A stretch of DNA of 64,000 nt from JAIRNF01 sp031551125 (lineage in GTDB: Bacteria; Bacteroidota; Bacteroidia; Bacteroidales; UBA932). Under the pieces are notes generated by a model. That model was not told where the DNA came from and did no database searches. It worked only from the letters and a program-made list of their open reading frames with translations. How positions within the stretch are numbered: position 1 is the stretch's first letter; the number at the start of each line of letters is the position of its first letter. Below, one piece after another: positions 41,783 through 50,304 of this stretch. Position numbers and translations under genes: made by a program. The stretch covers positions 1-64,000 of the forward strand of contig JAVBOB010000015.1 of assembly GCA_031551125.1 (NCBI GenBank). The letters are read 5' to 3'.

Positions 41783-42526
41783 TTAGTATAGCTGAGGTGC
41801 AATCTTTTTATGTTCTTCTGAGATTAGCTTATACACCTTTTCCGTCATCTCCTTAACGCTTGTGTTGCTTACCTCATCGGCTGTTATCTCAGGAAGTATT
41901 TTTACATAGAACGTTTGTTTGGGTTTAAGTGCTATCCCCTTTTTTGGCAATGCTTCAAATGTTCCGTTAATTACTACCGGAAGTATGGCTACCTTACTCA
42001 TCTTGGCCAGTAGAAATGCTCCCTCCTTAAAACGGTGAACTTGCCCGTTGTTGGTGCGTGTACCTTCGGGAAAGAGGCAAATGTCAACCCCTTTTGTAAG
42101 CCACGCTTTACAGCTCTCTATCATTTTTCTCGCGCTTGATGAGTTTCCACGGGTAATGAGCACATCGCCATGTAGGGCAAGTAGCCATCCAATAAACGGC
42201 ATACGTAGCACTTCTTTTTTTGAAACCCAGCGGAATACGTTGGGTATCTTGTACATCAGAGCGATATCAAGCATGGATTGGTGGTTGGTAACGATTATGT
42301 AGCGTTGCCCTTTGCGAACATGCCCTTTTCCTGAATAACGGATGCACCAACCCGGGCTTAGCCAGAAGTACAGCATTGCCCATAGGTATGAAAACTTATG
42401 CAGCATTACTCGCCTTTTATCAAACGGGCATGCGACTAGAAAAATAACAAGCGCAATGAGGTAAAGTATGGGCGCAGACAATAACGCGTATATGTAGAAA
42501 AACAGATTGAATAAAAACTTTCCCAT
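41783..42526 (-). CDS. plsC: 1-acyl-sn-glycerol-3-phosphate acyltransferase
   Basis: 247 residues. One or two N-terminal membrane segments (FYIYALLSAPILYLIALVIF) precede the acyltransferase domain with NHQSMLDI (HxxxxD, about residue 80), GNSSSARKMI and FPEGTRTNNG (about 155). It adds the second acyl chain to lysophosphatidic acid at the inner membrane. Other members of the family acylate ornithine or other lipids, so the exact acceptor is inferred. It has its own good promoter at 42556-42586 and leads into the DUF4932 gene. Confidence 0.87.
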   Translation of the reverse strand: MGKFLFNLFFYIYALLSAPILYLIALVIFLVACPFDKRRVMLHKFSYLWAMLYFWLSPGWCIRYSGKGHVRKGQRYIIVTNHQSMLDIALMYKIPNVFRWVSKKEVLRMPFIGWLLALHGDVLITRGNSSSARKMIESCKAWLTKGVDICLFPEGTRTNNGQVHRFKEGAFLLAKMSKVAILPVVINGTFEALPKKGIALKPKQTFYVKILPEITADEVSNTSVKEMTEKVYKLISEEHKKIAPQLY

Positions 42527-42555
42527 TTATGTTGTTTAGGTGTAAGGATGAGTTA

Positions 42556-42586
42556 CAAAGTTAACGAATTGTATGCTTAAAACAAG
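42556..42586 (-). promoter_or_regulatory. plsC promoter
   Basis: On the minus strand CTTG (42583-42586) and TAACTTTG (42556-42563) are exactly 19 bp apart, matching the Bacteroidota consensus; the start codon follows 29 bp later. Confidence 0.6.
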
Positions 42587-42702
42587 TAGGCAGCATCTCT
42601 TAGGGGCACAAGTGCTAAAATAAGCTATTATTTGTGAAAGCAAATAAAGCGAAGGGGCTTAATTTCTTACATTTGCCATTAACTGTTAAATACCAATCTA
42701 GC

Positions 42703-42990
42703 ATGGAAACAAAATTTTGTCAGAGTTGCGGCATGCCGCTTACCGATCCCGATCATTTTGGAACGAACAAGGATGAATCAGCCAACACCGATTACTGTAT
42801 TTACTGTTTCGAAAACGGAGCTTTTAAGCAAGATTACACAATGGACGAAATGATTGCCCATTGCGCCCAATTTATCGAAGAGTTTAACGAGGATGCTGAG
42901 TACAAGCTAACAAAAGAAGAGGCCGTTACCCAAATGAGAAGATCTTTTCCTTCATTGAAACGGTGGGCTAAGGGAGAGTTTCAGGCTTAG
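42703..42990 (+). CDS. small zinc-ribbon protein
   Basis: 95 residues from the ATG at 42703; a -7 box TACATTTG (42668-42675) lies inside the longer frame that starts at 42634 and rules that start out. The N-terminus has two CxxC pairs (CQSCGMPL and YCIYCFENG, about residues 6-40), as in the putative zinc-ribbon family often annotated with transcriptional regulators. The rest is helical (DEMIAHCAQFIEEF). Function unknown. A terminator lies about 100 bp downstream. Confidence 0.8.
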   Translation: METKFCQSCGMPLTDPDHFGTNKDESANTDYCIYCFENGAFKQDYTMDEMIAHCAQFIEEFNEDAEYKLTKEEAVTQMRRSFPSLKRWAKGEFQA

Positions 42991-43329
42991 TAAACTTCAT
43001 AATACTTCCCCTGATAGTATCGTTCAGTGGCCTGACGTTTGTGAGAAAGACAAAAATCCTAATGGAATTACAGCCGTTAAGAGAAATAAGAGAAGCCTCC
43101 TTGTTGGAAAGGCTTCTTTTGTTGCGTGTTACGCCTTGTTATGCTCTATATTTGTGTGCTGCCCAATAGCTATCATAACGTTTTGTAGGTTGAAAAGACG
43201 GGTTTTACCTTGGTAGAAAACTTTGCCCATTCAACATAAAGCAACATAAAGATAGGGTAGGTCTAGTTAATGTAATTATTTTCTTAGTAATATTGTCCCC
43301 TAAACCTATAATTAACCCGCCCTTCACCT
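42991..43329 (+). other. intergenic stretch with terminator and possible promoter
   Basis: The first 100 bp show nothing. The terminator at 43091-43121 closes the zinc-ribbon transcript. A TATATTTG box (43147-43154) could start a transcript with a leader of about 170 nt before the alanine symporter gene. No ORF or repeat seen. Confidence 0.45.
43091..43121 (+). terminator. rho-independent terminator after the zinc-ribbon gene
   Basis: AGAAGCCT (43091-43098) pairs with AGGCTTCT (43110-43117), followed by TTTG. Confidence 0.65.
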
Positions 43330-44700
43330 ATGAAAAATCTTTTTTTGACTGATGGACTTGGAAATCTGATAAGTCAAGCACTTGGCAATTTTAGCAGCAG
43401 CTTAGGCACCCCTCTTTTCTTTGTGTTGATTGGAGGCGGCCTCTTTTTTATGATCTATTCCGGCTTTATCCCTCTACGTTACTATAAACGAGCTATACAG
43501 TCGTTACGGAAAAAGGAAGATGACGCTCCGGGGCAAATCAGCTCAGTTCAGGCCTTGGCATCAGCTATTGCTTCTACGGTTGGTATGGGTAATATTAGCG
43601 GTGTGGCTGTGGCGTTAACTATGGGTGGCCCGGGGGCTATATTTTGGATGTGGGTTAGCGCATGCGTAGGTATGGCTACTAAGTTCTTTGAAGGAACACT
43701 GGCTATTATGTATAAAGGGAAAGACTCGGAAGGAGTGGTGCAGGGAGGCCCCATGTATATGATAACACAAGGGTTGGGGAAGAAATGGAAGCCGCTAGCT
43801 ATTTTCTTTTCTGTTTTTGGGTTGATAGGAACACTTTGCCTTATGCAGGCGAACCAGCTTACCGAAGCGATGACCACTGTATTCTTCACTCCGGCGGGAG
43901 TTGAGAATACTGTTACATTGCGATTAATTATTGGCATAGTAATTTGTTTGTTGGTTTCGGTTGTCGTTCTGGGTGGAATACAGCGAATTAGCGCTGTGGC
44001 AACACGCATTGTGCCAGCTATGGTATTCCTTTATTTTCTTATAGTTGGATATATTATTATTACCCATTTTTCTGCTGTTCCGGATGTTTTTGCTTCCATT
44101 TTTCAAGGAACTTTTTCTTTTGAAGCAGGAGCAGGTGGTTTAGCGGGGTCGGTGATTGTTCTTGGAGCACGTAGAGCGGCATTTGTAAATGAGGCGGGTG
44201 TTGGTACAGCCTCCATGATGCACGGTGCTTCGAAAAATACTGAGCCGGTGCGTGAAGGACTTGTAGCTATGTTGGCCCCATCTATTGACTCGGGGCTGGT
44301 ATGTACGCTTACTGCATTAGCCATACTTATTAATGGACAATATGAGGTGAGCCAGGTGCAAGGAATCCAAATAGCCATGAATTCATTCGAAGCCTCTATT
44401 CCCGGCTTGGGTCATTACCTGTTGATGCTGGTAGCAATTATATTTGCTTTCTCAACCATGTTTTCATACTCCTACTACGGAACCAAGTGTACAAGCTTTC
44501 TTTTTGGTGCAAAGTATGCCTACTACTACAACTACTTCTTTTTAGCCATGCTAGTGGTTGGTGCGGTAATTCCGCTTGTTGCAGTGGTAGATATTATTGA
44601 TATTGCGTACGCTTTAATGGCCTTCTGTACCATGTTTACCATGTTTATGTTGGCCCCTAAGGCGAAAAAAGAAATCAAAAAATATTTTGCAAAACAATAG
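43330..44700 (+). CDS. AGCS family sodium:alanine/glycine symporter
   Basis: 456 residues with about 11 hydrophobic segments. Family landmarks are ALASAIASTVGMGNISGVAVA (about 73-93), GPGAIFWMWVSACVGMATKF, EGVVQGGPMYMI (about 135) and AFVNEAGVGTASMMHGASK (about 290). It takes up alanine or glycine with sodium at the inner membrane. The Gate-domain gene follows after 37 bp on the same strand, so the two are probably one operon. Confidence 0.93.
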   Translation: MKNLFLTDGLGNLISQALGNFSSSLGTPLFFVLIGGGLFFMIYSGFIPLRYYKRAIQSLRKKEDDAPGQISSVQALASAIASTVGMGNISGVAVALTMGGPGAIFWMWVSACVGMATKFFEGTLAIMYKGKDSEGVVQGGPMYMITQGLGKKWKPLAIFFSVFGLIGTLCLMQANQLTEAMTTVFFTPAGVENTVTLRLIIGIVICLLVSVVVLGGIQRISAVATRIVPAMVFLYFLIVGYIIITHFSAVPDVFASIFQGTFSFEAGAGGLAGSVIVLGARRAAFVNEAGVGTASMMHGASKNTEPVREGLVAMLAPSIDSGLVCTLTALAILINGQYEVSQVQGIQIAMNSFEASIPGLGHYLLMLVAIIFAFSTMFSYSYYGTKCTSFLFGAKYAYYYNYFFLAMLVVGAVIPLVAVVDIIDIAYALMAFCTMFTMFMLAPKAKKEIKKYFAKQ

Positions 44701-44737
44701 TTTAATAGAAGCAAATTAGAAATAGTCGGAAAAAGCG

Positions 44738-45688
44738 ATGTCAAACAACTTAGTCACGGTTAAATCTCGTAGTTTTCAAGAACGGCTTATTACCGCTATA
44801 CGTGCGGCTATTCCTTCGGCTTTACGTACAGGCTGGTGGATGATTAGGCTAACGTTAATAGTGTCGTTTGTTGTTACACTACTTCAATATTTGGGTGTTG
44901 TTGGTTGGTTATCCCAGTGGCTTTCGCCAGCGTTTCAGCTTATCGGCTTGCCGGGCGAGTCAGCATTGGTATTTATTTCCGGATATTGTGTAAACATATA
45001 CTCCGCTATTGCTGTGATTGTAACCCTTGATTTTAGTGTTAGATCCATTACTATTTTGGCCGTTATGTGCTTATGTGCTCATAATATGTTTATTGAAACA
45101 GCTGTGCAGAAGAAAACGGGATCTTCGGCAATACGCATAGTGTTGGTGCGCACATTGTCAGCTTTTATTTTAGCATTTGTACTTAACCTTGTTATGCCAG
45201 AAAATGGCACAATAATTGCGGCACAAGAACATACTGTCAGCAATGCAGATATTTGGTCTATTCTTGGTAGTTGGGCTATATCAGCAGGCAAGCTGATGGT
45301 AAAGATGATGGTTCTCATCTTGTCTTTGAATATTCTACAACGCGTTCTTAGTGAATTTGGAGTTATCAGGTTATTGTCGAAGGGGCTTAAACCTGTTATG
45401 CTGTTTTTCGGGTTGCCAATCAAAACGGCCTTCTTGTGGATTGTGGCAAATATTCTAGGATTGGCTTATGGTTCGGCTGTTATGATTGAAGAGCGAGAGC
45501 AGGGTAAAATAAGCAAGGAGGATGCTGATTTATTGAATCACCATATTTCTATTTCGCATAGTAATCTGGAAGATGTCATTTTATTTGTATCAGTAGGAGC
45601 GTTGCTTTGGTGGATGTTGTTGTTCCGCTGGGCTATGTCGGCTATTATTGTTTGGCTTAGACGGCTGGAGTTGGCCGTAAAAAATTAG
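44738..45688 (+). CDS. Gate-domain (nucleoside recognition) membrane protein
   Basis: 316 residues with about eight hydrophobic segments in two halves, each resembling the nucleoside-recognition Gate domain shared by SpmA/SpmB and NupC-type proteins (GWWMIRLTLIVSFVVTLLQY at about 30, and GKLMVKMMVLILSLNILQRVL at about 185). NHHISISHSNLEDVILF (about 264) is typical of the second half. Substrate unknown. The close spacing with the alanine symporter suggests a transport-related role. Confidence 0.8.
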   Translation: MSNNLVTVKSRSFQERLITAIRAAIPSALRTGWWMIRLTLIVSFVVTLLQYLGVVGWLSQWLSPAFQLIGLPGESALVFISGYCVNIYSAIAVIVTLDFSVRSITILAVMCLCAHNMFIETAVQKKTGSSAIRIVLVRTLSAFILAFVLNLVMPENGTIIAAQEHTVSNADIWSILGSWAISAGKLMVKMMVLILSLNILQRVLSEFGVIRLLSKGLKPVMLFFGLPIKTAFLWIVANILGLAYGSAVMIEEREQGKISKEDADLLNHHISISHSNLEDVILFVSVGALLWWMLLFRWAMSAIIVWLRRLELAVKN

Positions 45689-45716
45689 ATATTTAAAATT
45701 AACTAAATATATTCGT

Positions 45717-45724
45717 TATATTTG
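45717..45724 (+). promoter_or_regulatory. promoter -7 box of the polysaccharide-initiation gene
   Basis: TATATTTG fits TAnnTTTG and lies 60 bp before the ATG at 45785; no clear -33 element. Confidence 0.45.
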
Positions 45725-45784
45725 TAGTTAAGTTTATTGTAGTGTTTTGTACCAAAGTTGTGGTCCGGATTTTAATTTAGAGGT

Positions 45785-46849
45785 ATGGTATTATCCTTGT
45801 ATTCACTTATCTCATCTCTTGCGGTGAGTTTTCTTCTTATGCCCCTACTGATAAAGATACTGCATAAGCGGCATGTTCTTGATGAGGGAGGCAAAAGAAA
45901 AATACATAAAGGACAAATCCCAACTATGGGAGGTATTGTTATTTTTATTGCATTTGGCTTTGCCATGCTGGCATGGCTACCTGATACCGGCCCCTTTGTT
46001 AGGAAGTATGTCTTTAGCGCAATAGCGCTAATTGTATTAACCGGATTTCGCGATGATGTTGCACCCTTAAAGCCTTGGCAAAAGCTGCTTGCTCAGCTGG
46101 TTGCTGCAGCTATTGTTGTGGGACTTTCGGACATACGTATAGAATCGTTTTATGGCTTCTTGGGCATTAACACCCTACCTTTGTGGATTAGCTATGCGTT
46201 ATCCATATTCGCTATTATTGTAGTTACCAATGCGTTTAATTTAATTGATGGAATTGATGGTTTAGCCGGGGTTGTATCAATTATCAGCTTTTCGTTTTTG
46301 GGCTACTGGTTTTACCAAGTGGGGACGTATGAGTATACTATTATTATGTGCGCATTGATAGGGGCCATACTTGGTTTTCTATATTACAATTGGCATAAAG
46401 CGGTTGTTTTTATGGGTGATACCGGCTCTCTTTTTATTGGATTTGTTTTAGCAATAGCTACTATTGCGTTCATAAAGACAAATGGAACACTAACAGATGG
46501 AGATCCCTATAAATACAGATCGGTTATATCAATGGCAATAGCAGTAGTGCTTTTCCCGCTTTTTGATACATTGCGGGTGTTTATTTTGCGAACATCACAG
46601 GGTAAATCTCCATTTTCTGCAGATAAGCAACATATTCATCACTATTTATTGAGAATATATCAAACACATGATAAAGCAACAATTGTTATTGGAGCGGGCT
46701 TTTTTGTGTCTATACTAGTAGTCCAGTTTTTTGCAAAACGTATAACTGATAATTTACTGTTACCAGCTCTTGTTATTACCTGTTTTGTTGTGAATATATT
46801 GATTTGGCAGGGGCTAGTACGAACATATAGCAGGAAAAATATTTTATAA
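45785..46849 (+). CDS. WecA/MraY-type polyprenyl-phosphate sugar-phosphate transferase
   Basis: 354 residues with about ten hydrophobic segments. Catalytic motifs are FRDDVAPLKPWQKL (about 83), NAFNLIDGIDGLAG (about 150-163), FMGDTGSLFIGF (about 217) and the HIHH cytoplasmic loop (about 282), the last typical of WecA-like GlcNAc-1-phosphate transferases. It loads a sugar phosphate onto undecaprenyl phosphate and so starts a glycan chain. The Wzz-like gene follows after 11 bp. A second initiating enzyme of another fold lies at 49639-50301, so two glycans may be started here, or one enzyme serves peptidoglycan/teichoic-type chains. Confidence 0.88.
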   Translation: MVLSLYSLISSLAVSFLLMPLLIKILHKRHVLDEGGKRKIHKGQIPTMGGIVIFIAFGFAMLAWLPDTGPFVRKYVFSAIALIVLTGFRDDVAPLKPWQKLLAQLVAAAIVVGLSDIRIESFYGFLGINTLPLWISYALSIFAIIVVTNAFNLIDGIDGLAGVVSIISFSFLGYWFYQVGTYEYTIIMCALIGAILGFLYYNWHKAVVFMGDTGSLFIGFVLAIATIAFIKTNGTLTDGDPYKYRSVISMAIAVVLFPLFDTLRVFILRTSQGKSPFSADKQHIHHYLLRIYQTHDKATIVIGAGFFVSILVVQFFAKRITDNLLLPALVITCFVVNILIWQGLVRTYSRKNIL

Positions 46850-46860
46850 GATAAACGATA

Positions 46861-47820
46861 ATGACTACAGAAAACCAATCACAGAATTCTTCAGACGAAT
46901 TAGACCTTTTTTACATATTAAAAAAGGCGTATAACGCATGCTGTTCCGCATTAGGATCCATTTTGAAATTTTTACTTCGTAAAAGTTTATGGTTGCTGAT
47001 TGCCGCCATGCTGGGCGCTGTGTTTAGCTACTATGTGTTTTCTAAAAGTAAGAAGTATTACACATCAACCGTTCAGCTTATTTCAAAAAATGTTCCTTGT
47101 GATCTGATCATTTCTCAAATTGACGCGTTGAACGGCTTGCTTATAAACCGTGACTATAAATCATTATCGCTTATGCTTAACCTTCCCGATACCGCCTTGA
47201 AGGAGGTGAAAAGCATAAAAGCACTTTATGCAATAGATGCGAACAAGGATCACCTTCCCGATTATGCAGATATTCTAGAAAAAGTGAAGAAAAATCCGCA
47301 GGATACGTCAATTAAAAAAATGCATGATTACTTTTATTTGCGGTTGGAGGTATTTTCAGAAAAGGCATTTCCTTCTGTGGCCAGTTCTCTAAAGAGTTAT
47401 ATCAGAAGAAATACTTTTCTTCAGGATGAAAATGCTTTAGCAATAGGGCAGAAAGAGCGTTTATTGGAAGAGGTAAAAAAGCAGGTGACGAGGCTGGATA
47501 GCTTTCAAAGAACCGAGTATTTTGAAAAGAATAAAACAGCGAATCAACAATTTATTCTAAACGGAAATGGGGATAAAAGTCTGTACCACAACCAGTACAT
47601 AAACTTGTTTAGCCAACAGCAAGGCATAGAAAAAGATTTACAGCTGTATCCGGATGTAATAACGGTTGTTCAGGACTTTCCTCCTCTTTCTCGACCGGAA
47701 AACACGATGATGTCGTATTTTAAAAGTTACGTTCCGGCTTTTCTTCTTTTAGGTCTTCTATGCGCTCTTCTATGGACCTATCGTAAAACATTGTGGAAGT
47801 ACATAAAAGAAAAGGATTAG
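46861..47820 (+). CDS. Wzz-like polysaccharide chain-length protein
   Basis: 319 residues. A cytoplasmic N-terminus (SSDELDLFYILKKAY) is followed by a membrane segment (about 42-60, LWLLIAAMLGAVFSYYVF), a long charged, helical periplasmic part, and a second membrane segment near the C-terminus (YVPAFLLLGLLCALLWTY, about 290-307). This two-segment layout is that of Wzz/PCP proteins, which set O-antigen or capsule length. The proline-rich motif before the second segment appears as FPPLSRPEN. No kinase domain. It is convergent with the minus-strand operon, 10 bp from its last gene. Confidence 0.75.
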   Translation: MTTENQSQNSSDELDLFYILKKAYNACCSALGSILKFLLRKSLWLLIAAMLGAVFSYYVFSKSKKYYTSTVQLISKNVPCDLIISQIDALNGLLINRDYKSLSLMLNLPDTALKEVKSIKALYAIDANKDHLPDYADILEKVKKNPQDTSIKKMHDYFYLRLEVFSEKAFPSVASSLKSYIRRNTFLQDENALAIGQKERLLEEVKKQVTRLDSFQRTEYFEKNKTANQQFILNGNGDKSLYHNQYINLFSQQQGIEKDLQLYPDVITVVQDFPPLSRPENTMMSYFKSYVPAFLLLGLLCALLWTYRKTLWKYIKEKD

Positions 47821-47830
47821 AAAATAATAT

Positions 47831-49675
47831 TTACTCAGAACTTGGAGATGCCTTGATAGTATTATCAGGGCATCTTGTTTTTTGTGTACTAAGAAAAAAG
47901 CACAACCAAAATATCATGGGTTGAATACCTTTTACTGTTGCAAAGGGTGATTCTACAAACATAAAGGGGAGGTAAATAGCAAGATAGGCCATAAGTAGAA
48001 AATCTCGCTTTTTGATGGCCAGATAAATAAGATAAGCAAATAGCCCAAAGAATGGGAGAGAGCCAATAAGGCCGAATTGAACAATTTCGTCTAAGTATTG
48101 GTTATGAAAATGGTTGAATTCTGCGATTGGTTTCTCCAAGCCGGCTTTATGCGCGATATCTTCATTATATAGTAAATACTTCATGCTGCCGGTTCCCCAG
48201 CCGAATAGAGGACGTTCTTTGATCGCTGTAATTGCCGTTTTGCGAAGATCTTCGCGGATAGGATCGTTAAACTTATTTTCTTCATTTGTTTTTCGTAGTA
48301 ATCCAAATACTGCTATACCTATTGTAATTGCAAACAATGTGTATTTAACTTGCTGCTTTATTGGAAGGTAGAATAATAATCCTAAAGCAGTTAGTAGGGG
48401 CAGAGTAATTAAACCTATGCGGGCACCAGAAAGAAACACAGTTACGGATATTGACATAATACATAAAACAAATTCAACCCAACTTATTTTTTTTTCCACA
48501 TTGCCAAAACGGAGGTAGGTTGCAATGGGTATGGGCATTAATATGACAACAGAAATGAAAGAAGGGTGAGTAAAGGAAGGGTGGAAGAAGAGGTATTGTG
48601 AAAATATTTTTACTTTATTAACAACTTCTACTGGACTAGAAATGTCGAGGGCAGGCAACATATAGCAATAGTTAATCAACAAAAGCAAACAAAACAAGCC
48701 AACCCCCCGAACGAAACACAGGAAAATATTTTCAATGGTTATCTTAGAAAATTGAATTAGACCAAATAAAGTGGGTAAGATCAAAAAAACCATTGTTGGC
48801 GAAAGTTCTTTTATGGCGCCATTAAAATCAATGGAATAGAAAAGCCCCAATAATAAAGCTCCATAAAGGGCTATAATGCCATAAAAGGGTGGGCTAAAGA
48901 CAACCTTCCTACTTTTACTTACAATAAATGAGATTAAAGAGATAACTCCTAAAAACATTAATGCCCAGTTAGTGTAAGAAATCTTTAGAGGAAGAGTTAG
49001 CAGGAAAGAAATTATACCAATGGAAAGTAATGGTTGTGTTGTTATAACAAAGCGAATCTGAATAACTATAAAAATTAGCAAGCATAAAAAGAAGAACCAG
49101 AAAAATATATTCTTTACAACTTCTTCCCGCTGTTGGAAAAATACGCCCCTATTAAGACCTATAGATAATACTTCTCCGCTTGTATCTAATGGAATATAAC
49201 AGTTGATAGCATCGTTCTCTGAGTTTGGTTCAATAGTCAAAACACCTTGCCATGAGAACGTCCTCATTAAATCAACACCTGAAATTTTGGCTATTCCATC
49301 TAATTTGATTGATTTTAGAAGTATAGTATTTCCTGGATTATTTCGAATTAGTAATTCTAAGCCAATAATATCTTTCGATAGGCTGTCTGGGATTGGAATG
49401 GATATGCACTGGCATTCTGGGTTTGCTGATATTGCTACTGCTCCTGCGCATTGATATCCTTTGCTAAGATCTTTTCCTTTTAAACCAACAGTGAAAATAA
49501 GTGAATCATTTTTTGGAAAAATACCACAAATATTAATAGACGAAGGAGCATTTGAACATGAGGTAAATAAAATTGGTACAATCAATTCCAACAATATAAC
49601 TCTTGGGCGAAAGAATCTATGCAACAAACCAAATGATTTTATATCAACTCCTTTTGCGGAAGGTCCTTTAGCCAC
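47831..49675 (-). CDS. O-antigen ligase/polymerase-like membrane protein with N-terminal extension
   Basis: 614 residues from a GTG at 49675 that overlaps the upstream gene by 37 bp; TTG codons at 49627 and 49624 are alternative starts. The last 430 residues have about 12 hydrophobic segments and the Wzy_C/WaaL signature: LSGARIGLITLPLL (about 395), RPLFGWGTGSMKY (about 485) and FNHFHNQYLDEIVQFGLIG (about 515). It joins or polymerises lipid-linked glycans on the periplasmic side. The first 170 residues are unusual: a hydrophobic segment ending FTSCSNAP, like a lipobox, then a soluble beta-rich part, before the usual membrane domain. Last gene of the polysaccharide operon. Confidence 0.82.
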   Translation of the reverse strand: MAKGPSAKGVDIKSFGLLHRFFRPRVILLELIVPILFTSCSNAPSSINICGIFPKNDSLIFTVGLKGKDLSKGYQCAGAVAISANPECQCISIPIPDSLSKDIIGLELLIRNNPGNTILLKSIKLDGIAKISGVDLMRTFSWQGVLTIEPNSENDAINCYIPLDTSGEVLSIGLNRGVFFQQREEVVKNIFFWFFFLCLLIFIVIQIRFVITTQPLLSIGIISFLLTLPLKISYTNWALMFLGVISLISFIVSKSRKVVFSPPFYGIIALYGALLLGLFYSIDFNGAIKELSPTMVFLILPTLFGLIQFSKITIENIFLCFVRGVGLFCLLLLINYCYMLPALDISSPVEVVNKVKIFSQYLFFHPSFTHPSFISVVILMPIPIATYLRFGNVEKKISWVEFVLCIMSISVTVFLSGARIGLITLPLLTALGLLFYLPIKQQVKYTLFAITIGIAVFGLLRKTNEENKFNDPIREDLRKTAITAIKERPLFGWGTGSMKYLLYNEDIAHKAGLEKPIAEFNHFHNQYLDEIVQFGLIGSLPFFGLFAYLIYLAIKKRDFLLMAYLAIYLPFMFVESPFATVKGIQPMIFWLCFFLSTQKTRCPDNTIKASPSSE

Positions 49676-50301
49676 TTGTTTATATGTTTATAATTTGGAT
49701 TCAAGATAACCACAATCGTTAATAGTATAATTTTCAAATCTGTCCAAAGAGATTTATTATAAAAATACCAAACTTCTAATTCAGCCTTGTAGGGTTGAAT
49801 TATTCTTTCGTAATATTCCGCTGGGTTCTCTGCCTTTGACAAATATAGTTCTTCGTCCCGAAATACAATGGATCCAATACCGGTAAGTCCTGGTTTTGAC
49901 GCAGCAATGGTGGGCTTTAATGCTTCGGGATATTGATTAAATCCTTTTTCTACCAATGGTCGTGGCCCTACAATACTCATGCTTCCCAATATTACATTTA
50001 CTATTTGTGGGAGTTCATTGATTTTGGTTTTACGCAAAAACCGACCCACTGGAGTAACTCTGGAATCATTACGTAATGTTATTAACCCAGTTCCTATCTT
50101 CTCGCTGTTCTTTAGCATTGTAGCGAATTTCCAAATATAAAATGGCTTTTGCTTATATCCGATTCGCTTCTGAAAATAAAAAACCTCATGCTCTCCCGTT
50201 AAGAGCAACGCTATGCAAATGGGAATAAGAAGAGGTAACAAAATAATCAACGCAATAAGCGCTAAAAGAAAATCTGAAAGTCTTTTAATGACGTTATACA
50301 T
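49639..50301 (-). CDS. undecaprenyl-phosphate sugar-phosphate transferase (WbaP/PglC type)
   Basis: 220 residues. One N-terminal re-entrant hydrophobic segment (LALIALIILLPLLIPICIALLL) is followed by the bacterial sugar transferase core: FYFQKRIGYKQKPFYIWKF (about 45), VGRFLRKTKINELPQ (about 95) and GSMSIVGPRPL (about 112-122). It transfers the first phosphosugar, probably a diamino or 4-amino sugar made by the next genes, onto undecaprenyl phosphate. It follows the dehydratase gene by 3 bp. The small single-domain form is typical of PglC-like enzymes. Confidence 0.93.
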   Translation of the reverse strand: MYNVIKRLSDFLLALIALIILLPLLIPICIALLLTGEHEVFYFQKRIGYKQKPFYIWKFATMLKNSEKIGTGLITLRNDSRVTPVGRFLRKTKINELPQIVNVILGSMSIVGPRPLVEKGFNQYPEALKPTIAASKPGLTGIGSIVFRDEELYLSKAENPAEYYERIIQPYKAELEVWYFYNKSLWTDLKIILLTIVVILNPNYKHINKWLKDLPQKELI

Positions 50302-50304
50302 ACG

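Noticed and set aside
43548..44009. 153-aa minus-strand ORF
   Set aside because: Antisense to the alanine symporter, without promoter or family resemblance.
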